Part shown: positions 1-12,057 of the stretch, in pieces
Layout: each line of letters starts with the position of its first letter
How positions within the stretch are numbered: position 1 is the first letter of the stretch
Origin: Conus ventricosus
Taxonomy: Eukaryota; Mollusca; Gastropoda; Neogastropoda; Conidae
Direction: 5' to 3'
Assembly (NCBI GenBank): GCA_018398815.1
Contig: CM031628.1
Location: 10,344,199-10,408,198 of the forward strand
Length of the DNA: 64,000 nt
Position numbers and translations under genes: made by a program
The notes under the pieces: model-generated
Seen by the model: the letters and a program-made list of their open reading frames with translations, nothing else
Databases searched by the model: none
Told to the model about the DNA's origin: nothing

Positions 1-3000
1 CAGCTGTGTTTTTTTTATTGAAATAAAATGCAGGCCTGCTCAGTATTGTTTATTGAGGATAATAGGTCTACATAACAGAACGATGATGTTTCTTGCCCTG
101 GGAAAAGGCCTACATGTTGTTTTGGATTTTTTACAACGATGCAATCTCCTGTTAGTGGTTAGGCCTATACCAGGAAGAGTTTTTTTTTGTTCACGTAGTG
201 TGTCAGCTATTGAGAACGAGTGTCAACCCATTCAACTTCACAATGGTTAATAATACATTCAAAATATACACTTGCAACTGTAACGGTCTAAATGACTTTA
301 AGAAAAGAAAAGATGTATTTGATTTTTTGAGATCCTCAGATGGTAATATCTTTCTGATTCAAGAATCCCACCTATCATATAAAATTGAAAACTTTATTAG
401 ATCATGCTGGGGATATGAGTGCTTTTTAGCTGGTACTGAGACAAACAGAAATGGGGTTGCGATACTATTCAAAAATAATTTTGACTATAAAGTGCACAGA
501 GTAGAAAGAGATCCTGCAGGTCAATATTTAGTGTTGGATGTAACCTTGATGCGAAAGCGTGTGACATTAGTCAATGTGTATGGTCCCAGTTCAGGGGACC
601 ACCCAGCCTTTTTCACAGACATCAGTCAGTACATACATGCCTTTGACAATGAATTCATTATTATTGGTGGTGATTTTAATGTTGTGTTTGATCCTAAGTT
701 GGATGCACGAAATTATGCAAGTTATGCAAACAAACCAAGGAGTAGGAAAGCTATATGTGATATGATGGAGGAGTTGAATCTAGTTGATGTTTGGCGGGAC
801 TCATATCCCAAAAAGCCTGGTTATACATGGCGAAGGTTCAACTCTTCCAAACAAAGCCGGTTAGACTTTTTTCTGGTATCTAGAAATTTGATGATTGATG
901 TGAGCGGTATTAATGTACTACCTAGTTATCGTTCAGATCACTCGGCGGTTTCCCTACACTTCAACAAAGAAAACAAACAAGGCAAAAGGTACTGGAAATT
1001 TAACAACTCTCTATTAAAAGATACTAATTACAAAGAACTCGTTAAGCAAACTATCACAGAATTGAAAAAACAGTATGCTGTACTAGTGTACAACCTTGAT
1101 AATATAGACAAGGTACCCAATGAGTGCATTGCTCTTACAATAAATGACCAACTACTTTTTGAAATGCTGCTTCTTGAAATCCGTGGAAAGACAATTTCTT
1201 ACTCGGTATACAAGAAGAAAGAAGAGAGCAAATTGGAGGAGACTCTGTTGGAAGAAATAAGAAAATTAGAAGAAATAATAGATGAAACAAGACTAGGTGA
1301 GCTTGAGGAGAAAAAAAACAGACTACAAGAGCTACGAAATAAAAAATTAGAAGGTATGCTTGTGAGGTCTAGAGTCCAGTGGATTCAAAATGGAGAAAAA
1401 CCAAGTAAATACTTCTGTAATTTAGAAAACCGTCAATATGTCGAAAGAGCTATGCACTCTTTGGAGAAAGATAATGGTGAAATAATTTTTGAGCAAAAGG
1501 AAATTTTGAAAGAAGCTCAAACTTTTACGAAAACCTGTACAGTGAGAGGGAAACTGCTGATGTTGATCTGTCTACACTAATACATGATGCTCCCGTGCTG
1601 AATGATGATGAATGTGAAATGTTGGAAGGAATTGTCACACATGGTGAGGTTTATGATGCACTCAGAAAAATGAAAAATAATAGAAGTCCTGGTTCTGATG
1701 GCTATACAACAGAATTCTTCAAGGTTTTCTTTAAAGACATTGGTCATTTTTTGGTTCGGTCTATTAATTATGGATTTTCGATTGGTCAGATGTCAATTAC
1801 ACAGAGACAAGGAATAATCACCTGCATTCCAAAAGAAGATAAACCAAAACATTGTTGAAAAATTGGCGACCTATATCTCTACTAAACACATCATACAAAA
1901 TAGCATCTGCCTGTATTGCCACCAGAATCAAAGAAGTGTTGCCAAAGATTATTCACTCTGATCAGAGAGGCTTCATGAAAGGGCGTTACATAGGAGAAAA
2001 TATTAGACTTGTTTATGATACTTTGTTACATACACATAACGAAAACATCCCTGGCCTTCTGCTTCTAGTTGACTTTGAGAAGGCCTTTGACAGTGTTTCC
2101 TGGAAATTCTTGAACAAAGCATTAGAGGCATTCAATTTTGGTCAAGATATAAAGAGGTGGATCGAAACTTTTTATAACAATATCAATACATGCGTGTCAG
2201 TAAATGGCCACTATTCAGACTGGTTTCAAATTTGTAGAGGTGCTCGTCAAGGAGACCCACTTTCACCATATTTATACCTAATCTGTGCTGAAATTTTGTC
2301 TATAATGATCAGGAAAAATAACAGAATAAAAGGTATTAAAATCAATGAAATAGACGCACTTCTCTCACAGTTTGCTGATGATACTTCCCTATTTCTTGAT
2401 GGAAGTGAAGACTCTTTAAAAGAAGCCATAAAGACACTAGATATATTTGCTAATATCTCTGGGCTAAAAATCAACAAAGAAAAGACTCAATTAATCTGGA
2501 TTGGCAGCCAGAAACATTCAGAAAGAAGATACCTCAGAGATCAAAATTTTTGCTGGAATCCTGGCATCTTTAAAATTCTAGGAATTTATTTTTCTGTTGA
2601 TGTAGAACAAATTGTAGCACTTAATTATGATAATAAAATACAGAAAGTAAAAGGTTTGTTAAAAAAATGGTCAAAAGACATTTAACTCCATTTGGGAAAA
2701 TAACAGTTATAAAAACTCTAGCAATGTCAAAACTGGTGTATTTATTCCTCAACCTACCTGATCCAGGAGATGATTTTTTACACCAACTTGACGCATTATT
2801 TTTTGCTTTTTTGTGGGATGAAAAGCCAAGTAAAATCAGTAAGAAAAACGCTTGCAAGAATTACAAGGAGGGTGGTTTGAAAATGTTGAATGTTTTTTCC
2901 TTTTTGAGTACCATGAAAATTAGTTGGTTAAGGAGAGTTTTTGATAACGATTCTTACATGCAAGAATTTGTGCTGGATTTGCACCCAAAGTTTGTAAATC

Positions 3001-4486
3001 TGGAGAATTTGGGCTACGAATATGTGAATGTACTTTTGCGTGGGCTAAAAAACCCATTTTGGTCAGATGTTTTGAAACATTATAGACGATTATGTGTAAA
3101 ACTTCTACCTAATAGCATTGATGCTTTCAATGCAGAATTCATATTTCATAATGTGAATATTCTTAAAGGTAGACATGTCATTTTTTTGAAAACATGGTTC
3201 AATAGAGGTATCCATGTGGTCAGTGATTTACTAGATGATACGGGCAATTTTTTAAGTCATGAGGCATTTTTGAGAAAATATGATGGAATAGTAACAGACT
3301 TTGTTACATTCAGAGGGGTTATTCAGGCAATAAAAAGTTTTCAAAATAAGATGACTTTAACACCTACTGCAAGTTATAAACTGCAGAAAAATGAAGCCTG
3401 GCAACTTATCCACAAAGGCAACCATTATGTTCAGTCTTGGTTTAATGTAAATAATAACACTGTTGCTGGAGTGAGAAAGTGGAATATGCATTATGACAAC
3501 CTTAAGTGGAATACAATTTTTCGTACTGCTATTTCAACTAGCCCGGATGTTCAACTGAGATGGTTACAGCTACGTATTTTGCATATAATTCTACCAACTA
3601 ACAGATACCTACACCTAAGAAATGTAGTAAACTCACCACTCTGTTCCTTATGTGAAACAGAAACTGAAACAATTTGCCACTTGTTATGGTACTGCCCAAT
3701 GACCACCACTTTTTGGCAAGATTTGCAAAGATGCTTATCTCAAAACTGCGTTCATTGTGCGAATTTTCAATTTACAGAGATTCTTGTAATATTTGGGGTT
3801 GAGGAAAACACTATAACTGACAGAGTTCTCAACTTGATAATACTTTTGGCAAAGCAATACATCTACAAATGTAAATGGAAGAAAGTAGCACCAATTGTCA
3901 ATATCTTTATTAATATACTCAAAGATAAATTCAGAACAGAAAGGTATCTGAGTGTTGTGACTAATAAACTAGACACTTTTATGATGGATTGGCTTCCTTA
4001 TCAGGACTTGGTTAAATAAGGCTTCATCAGGACTTGGCTAAATGAGGTTATACTATTATAGTCTGTGATTAACAACATAGTTAACACTATACCATCTAAA
4101 AGAACTTAAGGCTATCCACTTGTTTATTCACTCACTGTGGATGCTGACTTATTGCTTAACTTCCTGTTTGACTGTTATGTTTTGGTTACTCTGTTTGGGC
4201 AGCATCCCTTTTCTTTTTCCCCTCTGTTGTTCACTTTTCCTCTCTTTCCTCTCTCTCGCTTCTTTTCTCTTCCTCTACCTTTTGGTCTTACTTCTCCTAA
4301 CAACACTTTTGTTTCATGCATGTGATGTAGTTTTTGTTGTATTGTTTGTTTTTTGTGCATGTGTTTGTATGTACAGAAATATGCCAGTTGTTCTTTTGAG
4401 TGAATGTGAATCATAATGATGTAACCTGCTTTCTTCTTCAAAGAAAAGAACCTTCATAGAAGGTGAAAAAAAAAAAAAAAAAAAAA
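1..4486 (+). mobile_element. Tx1/L1-like non-LTR retrotransposon, 3' part with poly(A)
   Basis: The element runs from the left window edge through a long ORF2 (198-4019) and a 3' untranslated region to a run of about 22 A at 4465-4486. The domain order is endonuclease, reverse transcriptase and C-terminal zinc-knuckle region, which is the layout of Tx1/L1-clade LINEs. No ORF1 is visible, so the 5' part either lies outside the window or was lost. The poly(A) tail ends where an unrelated LINE 3' fragment begins. No clear target-site duplication could be assigned because the 5' end is not visible. The coding region is broken by three one-base shifts, all beside short homopolymers. Confidence 0.88.
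198..4019 (+). pseudogene. LINE ORF2: endonuclease-reverse transcriptase, frame-broken
   Basis: The product would nick target DNA and reverse-transcribe the element RNA at the nick. Seen in 198-1580: an exonuclease-endonuclease-phosphatase fold with CNGLND, QESHL, NVYGP, GGDFN, RLDFFLVS and the terminal SDHS motif. In 1595-2685: reverse transcriptase motifs NWRPISLLN, VDFEKAFDSV, GARQGDPLSP and FADDTSLFLDG (the catalytic Y/FADD box). In 2667-4019: the thumb and C-terminal region ending in CSLCETETETICHLLWYCP, a Cys-Cys-His-Cys knuckle typical of this group. The reading frame changes at about 1522, 1853 and 2680. Each change equals one missing base in or beside a T or A run, and the protein similarity continues straight across. 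This is either a recently dead copy or a live copy with homopolymer errors. Confidence 0.88.
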
Positions 4487-4489
4487 TCT

Positions 4490-4910
4490 AAATGCCATTG
4501 CCTGCTTATCTTTCCAACACACTTGTCACTTATCAACCCTCTCGCACTCTCCGCTCTAGCAGTGACAAACTTCTCAAGCTTCCCCGCATGAAACTGAAAT
4601 CCTTTGGCCAACGTTCTTTCAGTTATCAAGCCCCCTTGTCTGGAACTCCCTCCCCTCCCAGCTCCGCTCTTCACAGACTCTCTCTGCGTTCAAATCTGGT
4701 CTCAAAACGCATCTCTTTCAGAAGTCTTTTTGTCTTTCTTCATAGCGTACGAGTTAATGCGTGTTTCCCATGCATTCTCCATCCTTTCGCCTCTTGTATG
4801 TGCACGCGCGCTTCCGTGCCTGAATGCTTGTGTGCTTTTGCGTGTGTGTGTATTCGTGTGTATGCGTTTACGCGCGTGGGTTTTTGTTGCTTCGTGTTGA
4901 GTTTGCCCTT

Positions 4911-4942
<32 letters not shown>

Positions 4943-5327
4943 CTCCTTCTGCATGTTTTATATTGTATCCCGTGCAGTGTTCACGAAATTGGAGGCGGGT
5001 GGGGGTGGGGGTGGGGATGGGGTTGGTTCTTTTCTTCTATTCCCAAATTCTTGTCGAGCGTTGTTCATATAATGTCGTGTGTGTGGGGTGGCGGTGTGTG
5101 TGTGTGGGGGGGGGGGGGGGGAGGATAGAGTGGGAGAGGGGGATGTGGCTTGTGCATCTGTTTTAGTGCTTGCTTTGTGACCTATTGTTTTGATGCCTTT
5201 TTCCCAATATTGTGCAATGTTAATGGAAACTTTTATTTTTCCTGTATTGTAAAGCGCTCTGAGGATGAGTCTTCTCTCATCGAAGAGCGCTATATAAGCT
5301 CGATTTATTATTATTATTATTATTATA
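4490..5327 (+). mobile_element. CR1/Rex1-like LINE, 3' end only
   Basis: The translation at 4492-4720 gives LPAYLSNTLVTYQPSRTLRS, then GQRSFSYQAP, then a segment ending in a KTHLF-like stretch. This is the well-known C-terminal tail of CR1/Rex1/Jockey-type reverse transcriptase proteins. It is followed by GT-rich and G-rich sequence and then a 3' tail with an AAAGCGCTCTGAGG ... AGAGCGCTATATAA stem and an (ATT)n end at 5309-5327. The same kind of stem and (ATT)n tail closes the minus-strand element at 60.36 kb, so both belong to one family type. The copy is strongly 5'-truncated, as is usual after incomplete target-primed reverse transcription. It contains a G16 run at 5106-5121. Confidence 0.75.
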
Positions 5328-5334
5328 TTGAGAG

Positions 5335-6000
5335 ATGGCTAAAATCTGAAAGAAAAAGGAGAAGCTGAAACGAAAGAAGGCCGTTCCAGAACCTGGGAAC
5401 AAAGGACAATAGAAGCTCTGGGGAGAAAGCACAGCACGATGCCTTCAGCAACACAGAATCAGCAAGCAGGAGAAGGAGCAAAGGGAAAACCCAGGAGTTC
5501 CTTCAGAGACTCCTTTCCATTTCGCCAGGAAACAACACAAAACAAGCACCACTGACAGTAGACAAATATATCAGCAGGATCTCAGAACATATTCCAGTCC
5601 TCAGAGTGATGCACCACTTCAAATCAGATGCAATACGCAGAGCCAGAGAAAAAGACTAGCAGCCAACACTGGAGGAAGTAAGATCAGTAGTTAAATAGCT
5701 GGTGCCAATTATTCATCAGACTAAATGAAATAGCCCATCTGGTTTATAAGTAGCGTCCCTATATACTTGTGTGCAGATTCACAGTCTGATAAGACCAACG
5801 TAGAAGAACATGAAGATCAACCACCAATGGTTGGTAGCTGATGAAGTGTACGTTCCCAAAGAGCAAAACGTGTGGTGACATCAACCAGTTCAGACCAATA
5901 TCACTTCTAGCGTTGAATAGAAATTCATGTCAGGGCAACGATGCTCACTAAATACCTGAGAGGAAAAAACAACTTGGATTTGTCAGTCAAGAAAAGCAAT
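5335..6000 (+). mobile_element. Decayed LINE reverse transcriptase scrap
   Basis: Broken frames around 5860-5990 translate to a VPKEQN stretch followed by an INQFRPISLL-like segment and KYLRG, which resembles the first conserved block of LINE reverse transcriptases. Upstream, 5380-5560 is A/G-rich with no continuous frame. The segment ends at the (GT)n tract at 6010. The clade cannot be assigned, and the call rests on one motif. Confidence 0.4.
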
Positions 6001-6004
6001 CCGC

Positions 6005-6038
6005 CCGAGCGCGTGCGTGCGTGCGTGCGTGTGTGTGT

Positions 6039-6094
<56 letters not shown>

Positions 6095-6096
6095 CA
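6005..6096 (+). repeat. (GT)n microsatellite
   Basis: GCGTGCGTGC changes into about 75 bases of GT with one interrupting GG. Reading frames across it are artefacts. Confidence 0.95.
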
Positions 6097-6539
6097 CACT
6101 ACCAACACACTTTCCTTTAAATTAGCCTTTTTTTTCCAAATTCGTTAAAATCCTTCAGAAGTGTAAAGTCTTGACAAGATTTCAGTTGCCGACTTCTTCC
6201 GTCTCCAAACATGACGAAGAGAAAAGAGAGAACAGCATCCCTACAAACAAACTGCTTGTTCTGCAGACCCGCGGCTTCCTCCAGCAGTGCCGAGCCTTCC
6301 CTTCTGTCGCTGCTGAAGGGGGAATGAGGGTTGTGTTGACACGGCTGTTGCCGGTGGGGAGTTTTGACGACCCTTCCCACTGACGTTGGATGTTGTAGAT
6401 CTTCCTCATCACTGCAGAACTGGGGCGTGAAGCCTGGCTGTTTCCTTCAAGCGAAGACTATCCAGCTTGTGAGTATTCTTGGACGAGTGTAGGCCCCGTA
6501 CACTCATTGCAAAATAACATCCTTACACATTTACCTTCA

Positions 6540-8275
6540 CGTTCACCCATCCCGTCGTACTTTGGTTTAAGAGAGAACAAACACGTGCGATGTGTAGGTT
6601 CCTCGTTCACAAATACATGGTCAACGCTGTCATGAGGTGCCAGTCAGTTTCAAGCAGGCTCGCAAAACTAATGGCAACCCTCTTTAACATGACCATCATA
6701 CAAGCGCAGGCCCTTACTTCAGAGTACAGTGGTGACGATGTAGGAGACTTCTATAACCAACTACAGGAAGTCGTAGATCAAGTTCCCAAGAAAGACATCG
6801 AAGTAGTACAATAAGACTGGATGCAAAGACAGAGAAAGAGGCTTTCAAGAACTGGAGGGGCACATGCGGGAAAATTTGAAACAGCGAGATGAAGGACAGA
6901 GGCCTCAGACTACTAGAGTTTCCAACAACCTTATAATGGCAAACCCCTGGACACAACAAAGCATAACATTTATTGACATGGTACAGCTAGCCCAATGACA
7001 ATGCCACAACCAGATTGATTATATCATGGTGAAGAGACGTGTCAGTCAAGCGTAAACATCGTGAAGACACGAAGCTTCCCGGGAGAAATGACCCTGACTT
7101 GCTGATGATGACTTTCCAACTACGTCTGCAGACAATCAGCATACAGAAGCACTCGGCTCAAATTTGACCTCGAAAAGCTGAAGAACCCTGAGGTACCAGA
7201 GGCCATTCAGGCCATGATAGGCAGAACATTTACAGCATTCTCCATCCTTGATGTGGAAGAAGATGCTGACGTTGACATACTTGTAAACACCTCCAACACT
7301 GCGGTGACTGAAACTGCCAGTGAGACCTTTGGCAAACATCATCCTGTCAAAACGCGTTAGGTCACTGCAGATGTTCTTGACTTGTGAGAAAAGAGGAGAG
7401 AACTGAAGAACAGGAAAAATGAAGCAGATGGATCAAAACGGTATAGAGCAGTTAGCAGAGAGATAAAGGAAAATATGAAGAAAGCAAAGGACACATGGGT
7501 AGAGGAGCAGTGCTAAGACATAGAGGACAGCCTACAGAAGAACAACAGTGGGAAAGCATACCAACTTGTCACAGACCTGACAACCTCTGATTGAAGACGA
7601 GTTTCCTCCATTCAGGACGAGTCAGGGAGTGCCTCACAGAAGGCCACGCCATTCTCAACCGTTAGACAGAATACTGCTCCGAATTATACACCTTCATCAC
7701 AACAGCACACCCACAAGTCCTGAATGTTCCCCCCAATAACAGACAGTGACAGCTTATCCACACTGCATGAAGAAGTAGAAGCAGCAGTTAAGTCTTTGAA
7801 ACTGGGAAAACCAGGGGGATGGACAACATACCATCAGAGTCAGTGGAGGAAGGAACAGATGCCATGATCAACGCCTTCACAGCCATTTGTAACAAACTGG
7901 TGAGTGGCCAACACCATGGACCCAATCCCTGATCACCACTCTCCCCAAGAAAGGCAATTTACAACTTTTAATCTTACCGAAACATCAATCTGACTAGTCA
8001 CTCAAGCAAGGTGATGTTAAAAATCCTTTTTAACAGACTGAAGCCGCAAGCAGAAAAGATCATTGCTGAAGAACCGGCAGGGTTTAGAGCAGGTGCAGTA
8101 CCACCTAACAGATTCTTAAACTGAGGATAATGTGTGACAGATATTATTAGCACCAGCATAACCTGTACCAAACTCTGATTTGAAAAACGCCTTCGACAGG
8201 GTGTGACATACAGCCTTTTGGGCGACCATGAGACTGCACAATATCAAAATATTATCACAGCAGTCATAAATAGAG
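6540..8275 (+). pseudogene. RTE-type LINE (CFDP2-like endonuclease-reverse transcriptase), decayed
   Basis: Segments in changing frames match the protein annotated in many invertebrates as craniofacial development protein 2-like, an RTE-clade LINE product. The endonuclease part shows FNMTIIQAQA and YNQLQEVVDQVPKKD (6695-6810), IDYIMVKRR (7010-7040) and a degraded SDHDLLMMTF block. The linker shows REIKENMKKAKDTWVEEQ (about 7460-7515). The reverse transcriptase part shows LKLGKP near 7797, KVMLKILFNRLKPQAEKIIA (about 8010-8070) and a NAFDRV-like block near 8185-8205. Many stops and indels separate these pieces, so the copy is old and inactive. It stops at the (GT)n tract at 8284. A separate minus-strand 3' piece of the same family lies at 11.1-11.7 kb. 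Confidence 0.75.
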
Positions 8276-8283
8276 TATTTTGT

Positions 8284-8288
8284 GTTTA

Positions 8289-8354
<66 letters not shown>

Positions 8355-8395
8355 AGTGTGTGCGCGCGCATGCGTGTGTGCGTGCATGCGTCTGT

Positions 8396-8438
<43 letters not shown>

Positions 8439-8517
8439 CACATGCGTGCGTGCGTGCATACGTGTGTGTGTGCGTGTGCGTGTGCATGTGCGTGTGTGTG
8501 TGTGTATCTGTGTGTGA
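8284..8517 (+). repeat. Compound (GT)n / GCGTGC microsatellite
   Basis: About 235 bases of GT repeat with GC- and CATGCG-containing interruptions. It gives long false Cys-Val or Thr-His frames on both strands. It lies directly upstream of the lectin exon, inside the preceding intron. Confidence 0.97.
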
Positions 8518-8532
8518 CCCTGTACCACACAG

Positions 8533-8902
8533 CAATCTTCCATCCCCGGAAAGTGTCTGATATTACGTGGAACTGTTCTGGACCATGCTGGACTGACTTT
8601 CAACCTCACCTCTCCTGCAATCTGATCGTTGAATGTGACTCGGCTCAAGATGAAAACCAGTGTCACCATGAACTGTGTGAACATGGCAGATTTCTTGTGG
8701 AGGGTCGCTGTTATCTACTGGCCCAGCCAGCGAAGCCACTGACCTACTTCGAGGCTAAAACAACGTGTGGCAAGGAAGGTGGCTATCTGGCCAGTTTTAA
8801 TTCCAACAAGGAAATGGCGGCCGTCAAACACGTGGTATGGGCACGCAACCGAGCTCGTGATGTATATGTGGGTCTGACCAACTCTAGAAATGAAGATTTC
8901 AA
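8533..8902 (+). CDS. Host exon: LDL-receptor class A module plus N-half of a C-type lectin domain
   Basis: The exon is bounded by an acceptor (CCACACAG at 8525-8532) and a donor (AA/GTAAGG at 8903). It translates to an LDLa-like module (CSGPCWTDF ... [18 protein letters not shown]) followed by the start of a C-type lectin domain: [15 protein letters not shown], then [17 protein letters not shown], then VYVGLTN. The cysteine and WIGL-type spacing fit the first half of that fold. LDLa modules bind calcium and ligand, and C-type lectin domains bind carbohydrate or protein; a secreted or cell-surface product is inferred. The frame is open throughout and the codons look undamaged, unlike the surrounding elements. 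The second half of the lectin domain is not next to it; the best match is at 59.26 kb on the same strand. Confidence 0.75.
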
Positions 8903-8984
8903 GTAAGGTCTAGGTTAATTTTGTTGTTGTTTTTAATGTTGTAGTTGTTATTGATTCTGCTGCTGTGGCGCATGTGTGCTCACG

Positions 8985-9010
8985 CGCACGCATGTGCGCG
9001 CGCGCGCGCG

Positions 9011-9099
<89 letters not shown>

Positions 9100-9107
9100 C
9101 GTGAGTG
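8985..9107 (+). repeat. (CG)n/(GT)n microsatellite
   Basis: GCGCGCGCGC followed by about 100 bases of GT with one GG interruption. It lies in the intron downstream of the lectin exon. Confidence 0.95.
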
Positions 9108-11120
9108 CATCTGCAGTAAATTCAAAATTGATTGTAAAGACAGCATATCAGTAGCTGTTTCTTAAAACAGTATAATGGCAATTTGATGGTGATTTGTTTG
9201 AACAAATGCAGATGCACTTTTTTAAAATCATGGGGGAAAAAATTTAAAACAAATCAAGGGCACATACAATCTTCCTCAGCCTGTTTTACATCTTAACAAC
9301 AAATCTTAAAGGATATTTAAGAAAATTGCCAAATTATTTGCAGATACTTTCGATTTAATGAATAAAACTGAACTCAGCATTTATCTCTGGTTGAACAAAT
9401 CCGAAGAAAGAAGTTTGAAGAGTAATAACAAACTTCTTAACAGCTCAGCGTGTTAAAGAGGGTAATACAAAAAGGTACCACATTGACTCTTTATGACAAT
9501 GACGTTGCTCTCTGGAAAAAAAACCATATACTTTTCTTTCGAAAAATAAAACAAAAGAAATAATATCAATGAATATTTTCAAGATTTAGTTGAAATATTT
9601 TCAAGATTTAATTCACAATACTTTTCATCATATGAAAGCAAATGAGTCTGACTTGTCTGTACACAAAACGGTTTTTGCTGTGTTTACAGGGAAAACTATG
9701 GCGTTTGAAGGCTGAGAAGCTGTCACAATAAGGGTTGATGATACTGTGATGTACGCAAGCCAGGAAGCTAAGTATCTTAGTGTTATTTTCTAAAATAACC
9801 GTTTTGGAGTAAACATATCAATTACCCTGTATAAAAATTGGGGGAAATTGCACTAATATGTGCACTCTCTGATTTACTTGGGGTCTAATCTTGTCCATGT
9901 TGCTTCAGGGCATGAATCTCTAGAGTCTGGATCCGCCTGGCAAAACCATGAATGAAAGGCATGAGCTGTATATTGGAACGTGGTAAGAAAGCTTTGGTTA
10001 AGGGCATCATAGGGACAGGGTTAGATACACACAGGGATGATAGAAGAAGAGGGCTGGACTTTTTCAAACAGGACACAAAATGGAAGGCCATTGGTCGCAG
10101 TCCCACCTACACAATGTAAAATGGACTTCGCATCAGATCATGACGGCATCAATCTCTTTATGAGTCTTCTTTACAAAGAGGACAGCAACAAGCAATTTGG
10201 GGTCTACGGTCTAAAAGGAAGAAAGGTCATGACTGATAGAAGAGGCCTTGCTTTGTAATCTTTAAATTCTTCAATTCATATTCAGGGTCTTCCCTTAACT
10301 GCTGTTGTTCAAATTGTTCAATTTGTTTTTGAACTGTGAGTTTTTCCTTCTCAGGTGCAATTCTTGCTTTAGATTCTGCCTATCAGCCACTAGTTTTGCT
10401 GGCCTATTGTTTAGTCACTGCTGTCTTTAAACAACATTGTCAGTAGAGCATTGGATTGCTAAATGGTCTTTTAACACTGACATTTTTGCTGGGACGCCCA
10501 AGCATCACACGTTTCATACACAATGTCCTCTGTGGACACACAATTAGAAATTCAACTGAAAAAAAAGACAAACTTCACTACAACTTTTACAACAGTATCC
10601 GGTAATCTTTTCACAGGGCACTATGTATCTGAAGGGAAGTATTTTTCACAATATCAACAAAATTCTGCAAACACACAAAGAACAAAAATGATTTCCTCTG
10701 CAGTGTCACAATAATATCATCATACGATTTTTTTAAAACGTGTTTGGTAAGTCACCAGATTTTAACTTTTTAAACCGTTTTAAACTCTTTCTTCTAATGT
10801 AAAGGTTGACAAACAAAATACAAAATCATGAATATAGTAATTGAAAAAGTTATAGGGAATAGAACTGAACGAACTTTACATGAAAAAACAAACAAACACT
10901 AACACGATATACAGAACAGTGTTCACTTAGGAAACACAAAAGAAACAAAATACAGGACATCGTGATGGACCATTTTTGTCTAGTCCCAAATTGTGGGGAC
11001 AGTTCTGAAATGGTGTAAGTTTACCTGTTCACCTGTTGCCCTGTTTACCCGACAGCTTCTCACCCGCGTTTTGTTGTCAGTATGTTTGCGAGGATTTCCT
11101 TTCAGTTTCTATTAATTTAC
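9108..11120. other. Intronic sequence without recognised gene
   Basis: A/T-rich single-copy-looking sequence. Only short frames occur (for example 10,037-10,258 plus and 9,885-10,106 minus), with no recognisable motif and no convincing splice context. One direct repeat is visible: a TTTTCAAGATTTA unit twice near 9,578-9,612. Nothing else was supported. Confidence 0.6.
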
Positions 11121-11126
11121 TTAGAC

Positions 11127-11720
11127 TTAGATGCTCCCGTGTCTTGCGACGCATGAGGCAGTCACGGCGCTCCACTGTGCACGGTCCTCAGCCAGTTTGG
11201 TAGTGTCACTCCATCCTCTGTCAATGAGTCTGAGGTCTCTCTCCACTGTCTGTCGCCGGCTCATCCTGGGTCGTCCGCTTTTTCTCTGGCCTGCTGGGGT
11301 CCATTTAATGGCTCGGTTTGCAGGTCTTGCAGAGGGTAATCTTAAGATATGACCCGGCCAGTGGAGGCGCCGTCTGCAGACGATGGTTGACACGGGGAGC
11401 TGTTTGGACCTCTCCCTGACGTCTTTATTTGGTATAAAGTGTGACCATTTGATGCCCGATATCTTACATAGGCACTTAGTATCAAAAGCGGCGAGTTTCT
11501 TCTCATTGGTGGTCTTCAGTTGCCAGGTTTCACAGCCATAAAACAGCGTTGAAATCACGTGAAATCACGCTGGAGTTATGAAATTTCAATTTGATTCTAA
11601 GGGAGAATTTCTTGCTGTTCCATACTTTGTTCAGCTGATTGAATGCTGATGTTGCTTTCCCAATACGACACTTCAGTTCATGGTCGAGGTTATTTGCCAG
11701 CCTGGAAACATCCCCACAGT
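11127..11720 (-). pseudogene. RTE-type LINE, C-terminal piece of the reverse transcriptase protein
   Basis: Read on the minus strand, 11,558-11,127 is open for 143 codons and gives LFYGCETWQLKTTNEKKLAA, then KCLCKISGIKW, then RRRLHWPGHILRLP, then GRPRMSRRQTVERDL. This is the typical C-terminal tail (GAETW ... WIGHxLR ... GRPR) of RTE/CFDP2-like LINE proteins. Upstream on the same strand, 11,700-11,560 continues the family (NSKKFSLRIKLKF) after a small duplication-like break at ACGTGATTTC. Only the 3' part of the element is present, in the opposite orientation to the RTE piece at 6.5-8.3 kb, so it is a separate insertion. Confidence 0.75.
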
Positions 11721-12057
11721 GTCAAAGAGAGACTCACAGCATAGTTTTTGTGATAATCAGGTATGTTCGACTTGTTAAATGGAAGTTAGGGTCAATGCTA
11801 ATGGGGTTGGCGTTTCCTACAGATGGTCGCGCATTTGCCAGTTCTTAGTGAAGGCTTGAAATATTTAGTTTCAAAAAAGGAGTCACTGACGGCGGAAAAT
11901 GAAGCAAAATTTAGAAAGAGAGGGGGTTAGATACCGCCAAGGACACAGACAAACACATACAGGGGAAAACACAATGCTGTTCGACCTCTTGGGCCTTCTT
12001 CAGGCAAAAACAAATAACATTCAAGACAGTGAGAACAAAGAACGAGAAACCACTTAC

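Noticed and set aside
6182..6412. Short overlapping frames at 6.1-6.4 kb on both strands
   Set aside because: No recognisable motif; overlapping on both strands in different phases.
8203..8684. Long Thr-His or Cys-Val frames over (GT)n tracts, here and at 9.0, 19.9, 26.7, 45.5, 52.4, 53.7, 55.2, 58.9 and 63.6 kb
   Set aside because: They are translations of dinucleotide repeats, open in several frames on both strands.
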